Assembly (NCBI GenBank): GCA_964520525.1
Contig: CAZFNR010000004.1
Span: 62,001-126,000 of the forward strand
Direction: 5' to 3'
DNA length: 64,000 nt
Source of the DNA: JAJPXC01 sp964520525
GTDB taxonomy: Bacteria > Bacteroidota > Bacteroidia > Bacteroidales > Muribaculaceae
Part shown: piece after piece, positions 42,799 to 51,539 of the stretch
Layout of the letters: the number at the start of each line of letters is the position of its first letter
Position numbering within the stretch: position 1 is the first letter of the stretch
Translations under genes and position numbers: made by a program
Notes under the pieces: model-generated
The model's input: only the letters and a program-made list of their open reading frames with translations
Told to the model about the DNA's origin: nothing
The model's database searches: none

Positions 42799-44280
42799 TT
42801 ATTTTTTGTCGGGATTAGCGTCTTTAAGCACGCGGTTCCACCTGATACCGCCGTCGAACAGGGATTTATCCTTGTCAAATGATACAAGCACTCTCCAGGG
42901 TGTGCCTACGATATGGTCTTCCGGGACGAAACCCCAGTAGCGCGAATCAAGCGAATTGTCGCGGTTGTCGCCCATCATGAAATAATAGTCCATCTTGAAC
43001 GTGTAGTAGTCGGTGGGATTGCCGTCGATATAGACCTTGCCATCGCTGCGCAGCTCTGCCGTCGGGTTGTTCTCGTAGACGCGTATGCATCGCTGATATA
43101 TTTCCCAGGCTATTGGGGTGAGGTGGAGCGTTGATTTTTTCTTAGGTATCCAAAGTCCGTTTTCACCGCCGTAGTTGGAGCGGCTCCACAGGCTTGCCGC
43201 GATTTCGGGGAACAGGAACTCACCGATGGGCGCGGGTACTTGATAGATTTTGGTGATTGACGGGTTGTTTTCAAGTTTTGAAAGCATCGCGGGGGTGAGC
43301 GGGGCTATGTGTATCGGCAGCATCTCGCCGTTATTCCCCTTTTTGAAACCGAGGCTTTCGAGGATTGCCGCGTCGCCCGGCTTGGGCTGGTAGAACCCGC
43401 GGTCGGCCACGGCTACTCCGAGGTCTTCCCACTGAGCGTCGTCGAAGTATCCCGCCGCCGATTGGAAGAAGTAGTTGAATTGCACATTTTCAGGCTGTTT
43501 CTGAGCCTCTCCGTCGAGATAAATCACGCCGTCGACAATCTTGATGCGTTGTCCCGGAAGGCCAACGCAGCGTTTCACATAGTTTTCGCGGCGGTCGACG
43601 GGGCGGTAAATCTGTTGTCCGAGTTCGGCGGGGTTTGACAGCACAGCTTCACGGCCATAGATCTTGACGAGAGTGTAGTAGTCGGGGTTCTGCACCTTCT
43701 CCATGATGGTGTCGCCGGCGGGGAAGTTGAACACCACAATGTCGCCCAGCTCCACATCTCTGAGTCCTTTCAGCCGTCGGTATTCCACCGATGGAGACTC
43801 AAGATAGCTGTTTCCCCCGATTATTGGCATGGTGTTGTGTACGAGGGGGAAATGTACCGGGGTCATTGGGACGCGCGGGCCGTAAGTAGTCTTGTTTACA
43901 AAGAGGTAATCTCCTGTCAGCAACGTTTTTTCAAGAGACGATGATGGTATCTGGTAGTTCTGCCCGACGAAGCAGAACACGAAATAGACGAGTATCAGCG
44001 CATAGACAATGGCGTCGACCCAGCTCATGACCGACCTGATGGCAGCGTTTTTGCTATTTTTCCACCATGTGAACGGTATATAGCCGGTGATATAGATGTC
44101 AAACAGCAGGAAGAGCAGCAGACCCAACAGCGGTCGGCCCATCCAAGCCACCCATAGTAAGAAGATTAACGTCACGATTCCGAATCTCACCCAGCGGGTG
44201 GTCTTCACCTCTTTCAGCCGTCGGAGGAAATCTTCTTTAAACGGCAGTTTCTCTTTTTGTGCGGTGGTGTTTTCCATCAT
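42799..44280 (-). CDS. lepB: Signal peptidase I
   Basis: Cleaves signal peptides at the outer face of the inner membrane. The 493-residue protein has two to three N-terminal membrane helices, the catalytic serine block IPSSSLEKTLLTGD (Ser115, here Ser-Leu instead of Ser-Met), the lysine block YVKRCVGLPGQRIKI, and the last conserved block MMGDNRDNSLDSRYWGFVPED. It is far longer than E. coli LepB because of an insertion of about 200 residues between the lysine block and the final block. That long form is common in Bacteroidetes. It starts inside the dapB stop (ATGATGA) and is coupled to it. Confidence 0.92.
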   Translation of the reverse strand: MMENTTAQKEKLPFKEDFLRRLKEVKTTRWVRFGIVTLIFLLWVAWMGRPLLGLLLFLLFDIYITGYIPFTWWKNSKNAAIRSVMSWVDAIVYALILVYFVFCFVGQNYQIPSSSLEKTLLTGDYLFVNKTTYGPRVPMTPVHFPLVHNTMPIIGGNSYLESPSVEYRRLKGLRDVELGDIVVFNFPAGDTIMEKVQNPDYYTLVKIYGREAVLSNPAELGQQIYRPVDRRENYVKRCVGLPGQRIKIVDGVIYLDGEAQKQPENVQFNYFFQSAAGYFDDAQWEDLGVAVADRGFYQPKPGDAAILESLGFKKGNNGEMLPIHIAPLTPAMLSKLENNPSITKIYQVPAPIGEFLFPEIAASLWSRSNYGGENGLWIPKKKSTLHLTPIAWEIYQRCIRVYENNPTAELRSDGKVYIDGNPTDYYTFKMDYYFMMGDNRDNSLDSRYWGFVPEDHIVGTPWRVLVSFDKDKSLFDGGIRWNRVLKDANPDKK

Positions 44281-45017
44281 TCATCAATGTTTTGTTTCAA
44301 AAAATCGTTCATCATCTCATCCATCGTCAACACTCCTTTGCGTCCGGCAGCCCACTCGGCGGCGAGCACGGCTCCGCGTGCAAATCCCTCGCGGCTTTTG
44401 GCGCAGTGTTCGATGGTTATGGAGTCGACCTCCGATTCCCAGCTAATAATGTGGGTTCCGGGGATCTCTCCCTCGCGCTCGTGGTCTATTACGAGCGTGT
44501 CGGGAGCCGCTTCGGGGTCTTCGCTCCACTGGTTTATCATGGGCGATTCGGCTATAAGCCCCTCGGCCAGGGTGATGGCGGTGCCGCTCGGATGGTCAAG
44601 TTTGTGTATGTGATGTATCTCTTTCATCCGGGGATGATATTGCGGGAAAGGGTTCATCAGTCGGGTAAGGAGCTTGTTTAAGCGGAAAAACAGATTGACA
44701 CCTACACTGAAATTTGACGACCACAGGAATGTGCCACCGGCTTTTTCACAAGCGTCAGTGACCTCTTCCATTCTCGCTGTCCATCCGGTGCTTCCCGACA
44801 CTACCGGCACCCCGATGGCAAACAGTTTCATGTAGTTGTCGACAGCCGCCCGGGGCGATGTGAACTCAATAGCTATGTCGGCGCTTTTGACCTTGTCGCT
44901 GTCGATGCGGTCATTGGTGTCCATATCCACAATAGCCACAATCTCGTGGCCGCGGCTGCGGGCTATGCGCTCGATGGCGCGGCCCATTTTTCCATATCCT
45001 ATGATGGCTATCTTCAT
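44277..45017 (-). CDS. dapB: 4-hydroxy-tetrahydrodipicolinate reductase
   Basis: Reduces hydroxytetrahydrodipicolinate in the diaminopimelate/lysine pathway, supplying peptidoglycan and lysine. The 246-residue protein has the Rossmann start IAIIGYGKMGRAI, the EFTSPRAAVDN block, VVSGSTGW, and the substrate-binding signature EIHHIHKLDHPSGTA. It has a good promoter and starts the dapB-lepB-wbqC unit. Confidence 0.96.
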   Translation of the reverse strand: MKIAIIGYGKMGRAIERIARSRGHEIVAIVDMDTNDRIDSDKVKSADIAIEFTSPRAAVDNYMKLFAIGVPVVSGSTGWTARMEEVTDACEKAGGTFLWSSNFSVGVNLFFRLNKLLTRLMNPFPQYHPRMKEIHHIHKLDHPSGTAITLAEGLIAESPMINQWSEDPEAAPDTLVIDHEREGEIPGTHIISWESEVDSITIEHCAKSREGFARGAVLAAEWAAGRKGVLTMDEMMNDFLKQNIDE

Positions 45018-45039
45018 ATCGGCTTATAAAACTTTGTCA

Positions 45040-45071
45040 CAAAAGTAGTAAATATCCCCAAATCGTCCCAA
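45040..45071 (-). promoter_or_regulatory. dapB promoter
   Basis: Minus strand TTGG (45071-45068), a 20-bp spacer, TACTTTTG (45047-45040), 22 bp before the dapB start. Confidence 0.75.
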
Positions 45072-45101
45072 TTTATTCCTTTAAAGAGGTTATATGACGG
45101 T

Positions 45102-45123
45102 GAGGTTTACCACCTCTTGGTGG
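45102..45123. repeat. Two overlapping hairpins between the dapB and yfhO-like promoters
   Basis: GAGGT (45102-45106) pairs with ACCTC (45112-45116), while CCACC (45110-45114) pairs with GGTGG (45119-45123). The two stems share bases and cannot form together. The element is upstream of both promoters, so an operator is more likely than an RNA switch. Confidence 0.35.
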
Positions 45124-45210
45124 GGTTGTGGCCTATGAAAAGTTCAACCGGTTAATGCGTTGCGATGTCAACTCTCAACGGTAACTCTATAACCTCTCAA
45201 GTTTTTTGCG

Positions 45211-45218
45211 TAACTTTG
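45211..45218 (+). promoter_or_regulatory. -7 element of the YfhO-like gene
   Basis: TAACTTTG on the plus strand, 31 bp before the start codon; the -33 position is not convincing. Confidence 0.6.
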
Positions 45219-45249
45219 CCGTTTCAAAGATAAAAATACAGAGTAAAAT

Positions 45250-47817
45250 ATGTCATCTACCTGGTTATCACGATTTAAGGCGACGGTATCGCACTCTCAG
45301 TTCTGGGGATTTTTTGTTTCTGTCGCCATTGCGGCTGTCATAGCCATTATGTTTTTTCATCCCGATGCGTCGCAAGGCAATCAGCTCCGTCAGCATGATA
45401 TGCTTCAGGGAGCCGCAATCGGGCAGGAGGCGAAGGCTTTTACCGAGGCCACCGGCGAGCCTATGCGGTGGACTAACTCCCTGTTTTCAGGCATGCCGAC
45501 ATTCCAGATAGCTCCGTCATATCCCTCAAACTCGCTCTTTGATTGGTTGACGACAGTCTATGGCTTAGGGTTGCCGTCGCCGTCCAACCTGCTGTTTATG
45601 ATGATGCTGGGCTTCCTGATACTCATGTTTGCCATGAAGGTCAGATGGTATTATGCTCTGATTGGAGCTATAGCCTATGGATTTTCGACATATTTCATAA
45701 TAATAATCGGGGCCGGTCATATATGGAAGTTTGTCACGCTTGCCTACATACCTCCGACAATCGCCGGGGTGGTACTCTGCTACCGCGGTCGTTATCTTGC
45801 CGGGGGTGCGCTTGCCGCGTTGTTTGCCATGTTGCAAATCGCAAGCAACCATGTACAGATGTCATATTACTTCTTGTTTGTGATTTTGGGCTTGGTAATC
45901 GCCATGCTTGTGACGGCCTGCCGCAAGAAGCGGGTGGCTTCATGGCTGAAAGCCACAGGCGTGCTTGCGGTGTCGGCCTCGCTCGCTGTTGCTGCCAATC
46001 TGCCGAGCCTGTATAACACTTACGAATACTCCAAGGAGACGATGCGCGGGGGTCATTCAGAGCTGACGAAAGCCGATGCCGCCCAAACGACCGGAGGGCT
46101 TGACCGCGACTATATCACTCAGTACAGCTATGGGCGGTCAGAGCTGTTCACCCTGTTTATCCCCAATATCAAGGGTGGCGCGTCGGCCAAGCCCGAAAAG
46201 GGGCGCATGGTGCCGTTAAACCTCTCTGCGCTTCCAGCCGCTCAGGAACAGATAGCTTCGGGAAAAATCGATTATGTCACGGCGCAGTTCTTGCAGCATC
46301 TGTCGCAATACTTCGGTGAGCCTGAGGGTACGAACGGTCCGATTTATGTGGGGGCTGTTGTTTTCGCTCTTTTTCTGCTCGGATGTGTGATTGTCAAAGG
46401 CCCGGAGAAGTGGGCTTTGTTGAGTCTGACCGTCTTATCGGTGTTGCTCGCTCTCGGACGCAATTTCATGGTCCTGACCGACCTGTTTATCGACTTGGTG
46501 CCGATGTACAGTAAATTCCGCACTGTCGAGAGTATCCTCGTTATAGCAGAGTTCACAATCCCGGTTCTTGCCATAATGGCATTGCAGAAGCTATTGAGGG
46601 GCGATGACCGCCGCCGCTACTTCAAGCCTATGATGTGGACGTTTGGCATCGCCATGGGTCTGTGCCTGCTCGCTGTCATATCGCCGAGTATCTATGGCAG
46701 CGTCATCACCGACAACGATTACTATATCTCCAAAATGCTCGGCGACGCTTTGGCTTCACAGGGCTTTTCCGCCGATGATATCCGTCAGTTCAGTCTCGAC
46801 AACCCGGCTGTGGTTCATGCCGTGCAGACTTTGCGCTATGAAATGGTTTCGGCCGACGCCATGCGCAGCTTCATGTTTTTGGCAGCGGCTTTCGCTGTAA
46901 TCGCCCTCTATATGTACGGCAAACTCAACCGATGTGTAGCAGTCGGGGCAATCGGCGTGATGGTGTTAGTCGACCTCTATTCGGTCAATAAACGCTATGT
47001 CGACCATGACAGTTTCTGCACTCCCGAGATGTCAGTGTCTGACCCCTTCCCGCTGTCACCTGCCGACAAGGTCATACTTCAGGACACGGCAATGAACTAC
47101 CGCGTGATGAATATACCTGATTTCTGGCGTCCCGACCCATCATACCACCATAAGATGATAGGGGGGTATCATGCCGCCAAACTGACACGCTATCAGGATT
47201 TAATAGACCGCCACATAGGCAATTTCCTTAACGGCGAAGCCGGCGAGGCCGACATCAGAGTGCTGAATATGCTTAACGCCCGTTACATTGTGACTCCCAT
47301 GGGTGAGGTGGTTGAGAATCCCGCCGCCCTCGGCAACGCATGGTTTGTCGATTCTATAAGCTATGTATCGACCCCCGACGAGGAGATGGCGGCTCTGTCG
47401 GTAATCGAGCCGGCTGTCGAGGCAGTCGCCGACAAGCGTTTTGAGGGTGTGCTCGGCAGCGGTGTGACTGTGGAGCGTGGCGACACCATCTATGAGACAT
47501 CATACGCTCCCAATAAGCTCACTTATCATGCGCGCTCGGCCCGTGGCGGCATAGCGGTCTTTTCAGAGGTTTATTTCCCATGGGGGTGGACCGCCACTGT
47601 CGACGGCGAGGAGGTACCCATCGGTCGTGTCGACTACCTGCTGAGAGCCATAAAGCTCCCCGCCGGGACTCACACGGTGGTGATGACTTTCGACCCCCGG
47701 TCGCTGCACACCACCGGAGTGATAGCCACCATCGCTATCATCATGATATATCTGTTGGCTGCGGCGGCAGCGGCTTTTGCCATGATGCGCCTGTCGCCTG
47801 ACAAAACCAAGGAATAA
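45250..47817 (+). CDS. YfhO-family integral membrane protein
   Basis: An 855-residue protein with about 12 transmembrane helices and large extracytoplasmic loops. The N-terminal part has the GT-C-like pattern: HDMLQGAAIGQEAKAFTEATGEPMRWTNSLFSGMPTFQ (an acidic first loop), then YYALIGAIAYGFSTYF and GAGHIWKFVTLAYIPP. The C-terminal soluble part (ALGNAWFVDSISYVSTPDEEM...VFSEVYFPWGWTATVDGEEVPIGRVDYLLRAIKLPAGTH) matches the YfhO family. In Gram-positives YfhO glycosylates lipoteichoic acid; in Bacteroidetes the acceptor is unknown. It probably transfers sugars from a polyprenyl carrier outside the inner membrane; that is inference. Confidence 0.85.
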   Translation: MSSTWLSRFKATVSHSQFWGFFVSVAIAAVIAIMFFHPDASQGNQLRQHDMLQGAAIGQEAKAFTEATGEPMRWTNSLFSGMPTFQIAPSYPSNSLFDWLTTVYGLGLPSPSNLLFMMMLGFLILMFAMKVRWYYALIGAIAYGFSTYFIIIIGAGHIWKFVTLAYIPPTIAGVVLCYRGRYLAGGALAALFAMLQIASNHVQMSYYFLFVILGLVIAMLVTACRKKRVASWLKATGVLAVSASLAVAANLPSLYNTYEYSKETMRGGHSELTKADAAQTTGGLDRDYITQYSYGRSELFTLFIPNIKGGASAKPEKGRMVPLNLSALPAAQEQIASGKIDYVTAQFLQHLSQYFGEPEGTNGPIYVGAVVFALFLLGCVIVKGPEKWALLSLTVLSVLLALGRNFMVLTDLFIDLVPMYSKFRTVESILVIAEFTIPVLAIMALQKLLRGDDRRRYFKPMMWTFGIAMGLCLLAVISPSIYGSVITDNDYYISKMLGDALASQGFSADDIRQFSLDNPAVVHAVQTLRYEMVSADAMRSFMFLAAAFAVIALYMYGKLNRCVAVGAIGVMVLVDLYSVNKRYVDHDSFCTPEMSVSDPFPLSPADKVILQDTAMNYRVMNIPDFWRPDPSYHHKMIGGYHAAKLTRYQDLIDRHIGNFLNGEAGEADIRVLNMLNARYIVTPMGEVVENPAALGNAWFVDSISYVSTPDEEMAALSVIEPAVEAVADKRFEGVLGSGVTVERGDTIYETSYAPNKLTYHARSARGGIAVFSEVYFPWGWTATVDGEEVPIGRVDYLLRAIKLPAGTHTVVMTFDPRSLHTTGVIATIAIIMIYLLAAAAAAFAMMRLSPDKTKE

Positions 47818-47825
47818 CGCTTATC

Positions 47826-48542
47826 ATGACGGCGAAGATAAAGCGATATTACACGGCATTGCGGCGTTACAACCGCAGCAAGGGTTTCGGCATCCATTCT
47901 CCATTTGCGTTCAACTTTGTGCTGAGAGTGTTGCGTGAGCGGTTGCCCTACTATGCTTATGAGGATATCGAGTATCGCCGTCAGTTGGCCAAAGCGCTCG
48001 CGTCGACAGTGTCGCGGCATCCGAGAGTCATCTCGTCGAAGAACGCCAAGATGATTTTCCGCATCACCAACTACTTCAATCCGCGTGCAATCATGCAGGT
48101 GGGCACTTCCTACGGTGTGTCGGCAACCGCCGTTCTGGATGTCGATTCGCGAACTCGGTTAGTGCTTTATCAGGGGAAGCAGCCCCACAAGGAGATTTAC
48201 AAAGAGATTGTCGCCTCCCACGCTTCGAGAATATCGCTTCACAGTTCGTTGCTCGCGGCCTTCACCGAATACGGACGCTTGCTTGGCGACGTTCCTCCTT
48301 TCATGCTCATCAATAGTGTTAATGCCGATGAGCTGCCGCTCGTGGGTAAGGCCGTTTTAGACGCTCTCGACAGGGAGGGTACGGTAATCATGCGCAACCT
48401 GTCGAGAAGCCATGAGATGGAGGCCCTATGGCGGGGGATAATGGAGGCTCTTGGCCACGGCATGAGCTTCACCAATGGAAAGTTGGGGGTGATTGTGGGT
48501 TACCGGCATCTCCCGCGTCAGAATTTTTCTCTTTGGTTTTGA
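47826..48542 (+). CDS. Class I methyltransferase-like protein (conserved Bacteroidetes family)
   Basis: A 238-residue soluble protein. The N-terminal block YNRSKGFGIHSPFAFNFVLRVLRE is a conserved feature of an uncharacterised Bacteroidetes group; the middle (AIMQVGTSYGVSATAVLDV) resembles a SAM motif I with weak glycine spacing, and MLINSVNADELPLVGKAVLDAL resembles a later strand-helix unit. Catalytic activity is unproven because the nucleotide loop is degenerate. It follows the YfhO-like gene by 8 bp and precedes xerD by 7 bp, so all three probably share a transcript. Confidence 0.6.
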   Translation: MTAKIKRYYTALRRYNRSKGFGIHSPFAFNFVLRVLRERLPYYAYEDIEYRRQLAKALASTVSRHPRVISSKNAKMIFRITNYFNPRAIMQVGTSYGVSATAVLDVDSRTRLVLYQGKQPHKEIYKEIVASHASRISLHSSLLAAFTEYGRLLGDVPPFMLINSVNADELPLVGKAVLDALDREGTVIMRNLSRSHEMEALWRGIMEALGHGMSFTNGKLGVIVGYRHLPRQNFSLWF

Positions 48543-48549
48543 TTCAGTC

Positions 48550-49467
48550 ATGCGAGAGATTACCGACATCGGCCGGCTGCTGTCATCGTTTAGCGCCTAT
48601 ATGCTTCTCGAACGCGGTTTTTCAGAGAACACGCGTGACGCGTATGCCGACGACGTCAATAAGCTGTTACGCTATTTGTCCGACAGTTCCACCCGTCTGC
48701 GCGATGTCACCCTCGAAACGCTTCAGGGGTTCATGGCCGATATGCACGATGTAGGCATCTCGCCTCGTTCGCAGCTCCGCATCAACGCCGGTATCAGGGC
48801 TTTTTTCCGATTTCTCAGGATGGAGGGCTATATTGACGAAGACCCCTCGCTTTTGCTTGAAAATCCAAAACTCGGGCTTCACCTACCCGAGGTGCTCTCA
48901 ATCGAGGAAATAGACCGTCTGATAGGGGAGATTGACCTCAGCCAGGCCGAGGGGCAGCGCAACAGAGCTATCATCGAGACGCTCTACGGGTGTGGTTTGC
49001 GCGTGAGCGAGCTTGTTAATCTTGAGATAAACCGGGTATATGCCGATGAGGAGTATATCGTGGTCACGGGCAAGGGCGAGAAGCAGCGCATAGTCCCCAT
49101 ATCGCAGGTGGCTTTGGGTGAAATCAGAGAGTACTTGCCGCAGCGCGCCATGCTCAAAATCAAGCCCGGCGAGGAAAACATCTTGTTTCTTAATCGACGG
49201 GGCTCGCGGCTGACCCGTCAGATGGTTTTCATCATGCTCAACCGTCTCGCCGAATCCGCCGGAATCGAAAAGCGCATATCTCCCCACACTCTGCGCCACT
49301 CGTTTGCCACCCATCTTCTTGAGGGGGGCGCCAACTTGCGAGCCATTCAACAAATGCTCGGTCACGAGTATATTTCGACCACTGAAATCTACCTTCACCT
49401 CGACCGCTCGATGCTTCGCGAGGAAATCCTCCTTCACCATCCGCGCAACACCCGCCATCAATCGTGA
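48550..49467 (+). CDS. xerD: Tyrosine recombinase XerD-like
   Basis: Resolves chromosome dimers at dif with XerC and FtsK. The 305-residue protein has a core-binding N-terminal domain and the catalytic set R151 (GLRVSEL), K175, H246-xx-R249 (HTLRHSFATHLL), H272 (MLGHEYIS) and Y281 (EIYLHLD). The start at 48550 (MREITDIG) gives the usual family length; the longer frame upstream overlaps the previous gene. No integrase-type extension is present, so this is the housekeeping recombinase. Its terminator carries an IS-like palindrome. Confidence 0.93.
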   Translation: MREITDIGRLLSSFSAYMLLERGFSENTRDAYADDVNKLLRYLSDSSTRLRDVTLETLQGFMADMHDVGISPRSQLRINAGIRAFFRFLRMEGYIDEDPSLLLENPKLGLHLPEVLSIEEIDRLIGEIDLSQAEGQRNRAIIETLYGCGLRVSELVNLEINRVYADEEYIVVTGKGEKQRIVPISQVALGEIREYLPQRAMLKIKPGEENILFLNRRGSRLTRQMVFIMLNRLAESAGIEKRISPHTLRHSFATHLLEGGANLRAIQQMLGHEYISTTEIYLHLDRSMLREEILLHHPRNTRHQS

Positions 49468-49516
49468 TGGCTGCGGGGAGTGCCGCGCTCCGGCGTTTTT
49501 GTGGCTATAAAAAATG

Positions 49517-49619
49517 GCGACCGACAGTAATGAAGTGACCCCAAAAAGTGAACTGCACCCCAAAAGTTTTGTGTCTAACTTTTGGGGTGCGGTTCAAGTA
49601 AAGCCGGTCGCTGTTTTTT
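49517..49619 (+). terminator. xerD terminator with an enlarged loop
   Basis: Stem GCGACCG (49517-49523) with CGGTCGC (49605-49611), followed by TGTTTTTT. The loop is about 81 nt and contains the IS-like palindrome at 49549-49596. Confidence 0.55.
49549..49596. repeat. IS-end-like palindrome in the xerD terminator loop
   Basis: A 20-bp inverted repeat with one mismatch (49549-49568 with 49577-49596), separated by 8 nt. The sequence resembles the terminal repeats of IS3/IS150-type elements as I remember them. An extra copy of the CCCCAAAAAG part lies just to the left (49539-49548). No transposase gene is present. Confidence 0.6.
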
Positions 49620-49724
49620 GGGAGAGTGCTGAGCTAAGCTCCCCGTGTGTATCTGATTAACCCACAACAATTTCAATGACGACGATTAACGGCGAATCGG
49701 TGAAGTGGATTTTGTGCCGGTTGT

Positions 49725-50996
49725 TTAGTCGATGATGTCAAAGCCGGTGTAGGGGCGCAAGCATTCGGGCACCACGATACCCTCGGGAGTTTGGTTGTTT
49801 TCGAGCAAAGCTGCCATGATGCGGGGCAATGCCAACGCCGAGCCGTTGAGCGTGTGACACAAGCGGGTCTTTTTGTCGGCACCGCGGTAGCGGCATTTCA
49901 GTCGGTTGGCCTGGTAGGTTTCGAAGTTTGACACTGATGATACCTCGAGCCAACGCTTTTGTGCGGCAGAGAAAACCTCGAAGTCAAATGTTATTGCCGA
50001 GGTGAAGCTCATGTCGCCGCCACACAGGCGTAGGATGTGCCAGGGCAATCCGAGTTTTTCAAGCAATCCCTGCACATGATTTTTCATCTCTTCAAGTGCG
50101 GCATATGAGTTTTCGGGTTTCTCGATGCGCACAATCTCGACTTTATCAAACTGGTGCAGTCGGTTTAGTCCGCGCACATCTTTACCGTAGCTGCCGGCCT
50201 CGCGACGGAAGCAAGCTGAGTATGCCGTGTTTTTGATAGGGAGTTTCTCTTCGGGGATGATGACGTCGCGGTAGATGTTGGTCACGGGGACTTCGGCGGT
50301 TGGGATTAGGTAGAGTTTGTCTTCGTTGACAAAATACATCTGCCCTTCTTTATCGGGCAACTGCCCTGTGCCGTAGCCCGAAGCCTCGTTTACGACATAA
50401 GGGGGCTGGATTTCAAGGTAGCCCGCTTTGCCGGCTTCGTTGAGGAAGAACTGTATGAGCGCGCGTTGCAGACGTGCTCCCTTGCCGATGTAGACCGGGA
50501 ATCCGGCGCCTGTGATTTTCACGCCGAGGTCAAAATCTATCAGGTTGTATTTTTTCGCGAGGTCCCAGTGTGGCAGGGCGTCTTCGGGGAGGTCGGGCAT
50601 AGGGCCGCCGGTCTTTTCGACTACGTTGTCGGCGGCTGTCTTTCCTGCGGGGACCATGTCGCATGGGAGATTCGGCACTGACAGCAGGATGTCTCGGATT
50701 TCGTTTTCGGTCTGCGCCAGCTCGTCGGCTACTGTCTTTTGAGTCTCTTTGAGAGCCGCGACGTCGGCTTTGACGGTCTCGGCGTCCTCTTTCCGGCCTT
50801 CTTTCATCAGTTTGCCGATTGAAGCCGCCAGTTTGTTAAGCTCAGCCGCGCGGTTGTCGTTGTCGAGCTGCAACTCACGGCGTCGGGTATCTAACGCAAG
50901 CACTTTGTCGATGGCCTCTTTGCCGTCAAAACCTTTGATGGCGAGACGCTCAATGACGCGCTCGGGGTTCTCTTTGATTTGCTGAATGGTAAGCAT
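49725..50996 (-). CDS. serS: Seryl-tRNA synthetase
   Basis: Charges tRNA-Ser and tRNA-Sec (class II). The 423-residue protein has an N-terminal coiled coil (residues about 30-100), then motif 2 (ACFRREAGSYGKDVRGLNRLHQFDKVE) and motif 3 (LCHTLNGSALALPRIMAALLENNQ), with VSSVSNFETYQANRLKCRY between them. It lies 40 bp downstream of a YqeY-like gene on the same strand. It is convergent with xerD. Confidence 0.97.
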   Translation of the reverse strand: MLTIQQIKENPERVIERLAIKGFDGKEAIDKVLALDTRRRELQLDNDNRAAELNKLAASIGKLMKEGRKEDAETVKADVAALKETQKTVADELAQTENEIRDILLSVPNLPCDMVPAGKTAADNVVEKTGGPMPDLPEDALPHWDLAKKYNLIDFDLGVKITGAGFPVYIGKGARLQRALIQFFLNEAGKAGYLEIQPPYVVNEASGYGTGQLPDKEGQMYFVNEDKLYLIPTAEVPVTNIYRDVIIPEEKLPIKNTAYSACFRREAGSYGKDVRGLNRLHQFDKVEIVRIEKPENSYAALEEMKNHVQGLLEKLGLPWHILRLCGGDMSFTSAITFDFEVFSAAQKRWLEVSSVSNFETYQANRLKCRYRGADKKTRLCHTLNGSALALPRIMAALLENNQTPEGIVVPECLRPYTGFDIID

Positions 50997-51036
50997 TGTG
51001 TGAGAAATTCGTCTATGGTTGGTTTATTGTTTTCGG

Positions 51037-51486
51037 TTATCCTAATAGTTCTTTGACTTTGGCCGAGATGGCGCGTCCGTCGGCGCGTCCTGCGAGAGCC
51101 TTGGTGGCAACGCCCATCACTTTTCCCATCTCAGCCGGGGTTTTGGCACCGGTCTGCTCGATAATCTTTTTCAGCTCGGCTGTCAGTTCCTCGTCGCTGA
51201 GCTGCTTTGGAAGATATTCCTCGATAACGGCAACCTCGGCAAGCTCGCCGTCGGCGAGTTCGGGGCGGTTTTGCTCTTGATAGATGCGCGCGCTTTCGCG
51301 GCGTTGTTTAGCCATTTTCACTAAAATTTTGGTGGCAGTGTCGTCGCTAAGCTGCCCGTCGGCGCCTTTAGCGGTTTTCGCTTCCAAAAACTCTTTCTTG
51401 ATGCCGCGGAGAGCCTCAAGTTTCACTTTATCCTTGGCCAGCATAGCGGTTTTGATATCCGCGCTGATTTTGTCGAAAAGATTCAT
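51037..51486 (-). CDS. GatB/YqeY domain protein
   Basis: A 149-residue protein of the YqeY family: helical, with LFDKISADIKTAMLAKDKVKLEALRGIKKEF at the start and EYLPKQLSDEELTAELKKII and AEMGKVMGVATKALAGRADGRAISAKVKELL at the end. The domain is homologous to the C-terminal tRNA-binding part of GatB; its role is unclear but likely linked to tRNA or translation. The start at 51486 (MNLFDKI) follows a -7 element at 51521-51514. It probably heads a short serS transcript. Confidence 0.9.
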   Translation of the reverse strand: MNLFDKISADIKTAMLAKDKVKLEALRGIKKEFLEAKTAKGADGQLSDDTATKILVKMAKQRRESARIYQEQNRPELADGELAEVAVIEEYLPKQLSDEELTAELKKIIEQTGAKTPAEMGKVMGVATKALAGRADGRAISAKVKELLG

Positions 51487-51513
51487 AGTAATCGGCATTT
51501 AATATTCAAACCA

Positions 51514-51521
51514 CAAAATTA
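51514..51521 (-). promoter_or_regulatory. -7 element of the YqeY-like gene
   Basis: TAATTTTG on the minus strand, 28 bp before the start codon; no good -33 match. Confidence 0.55.
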
Positions 51522-51539
51522 ATTATTTTCCCCAACATT

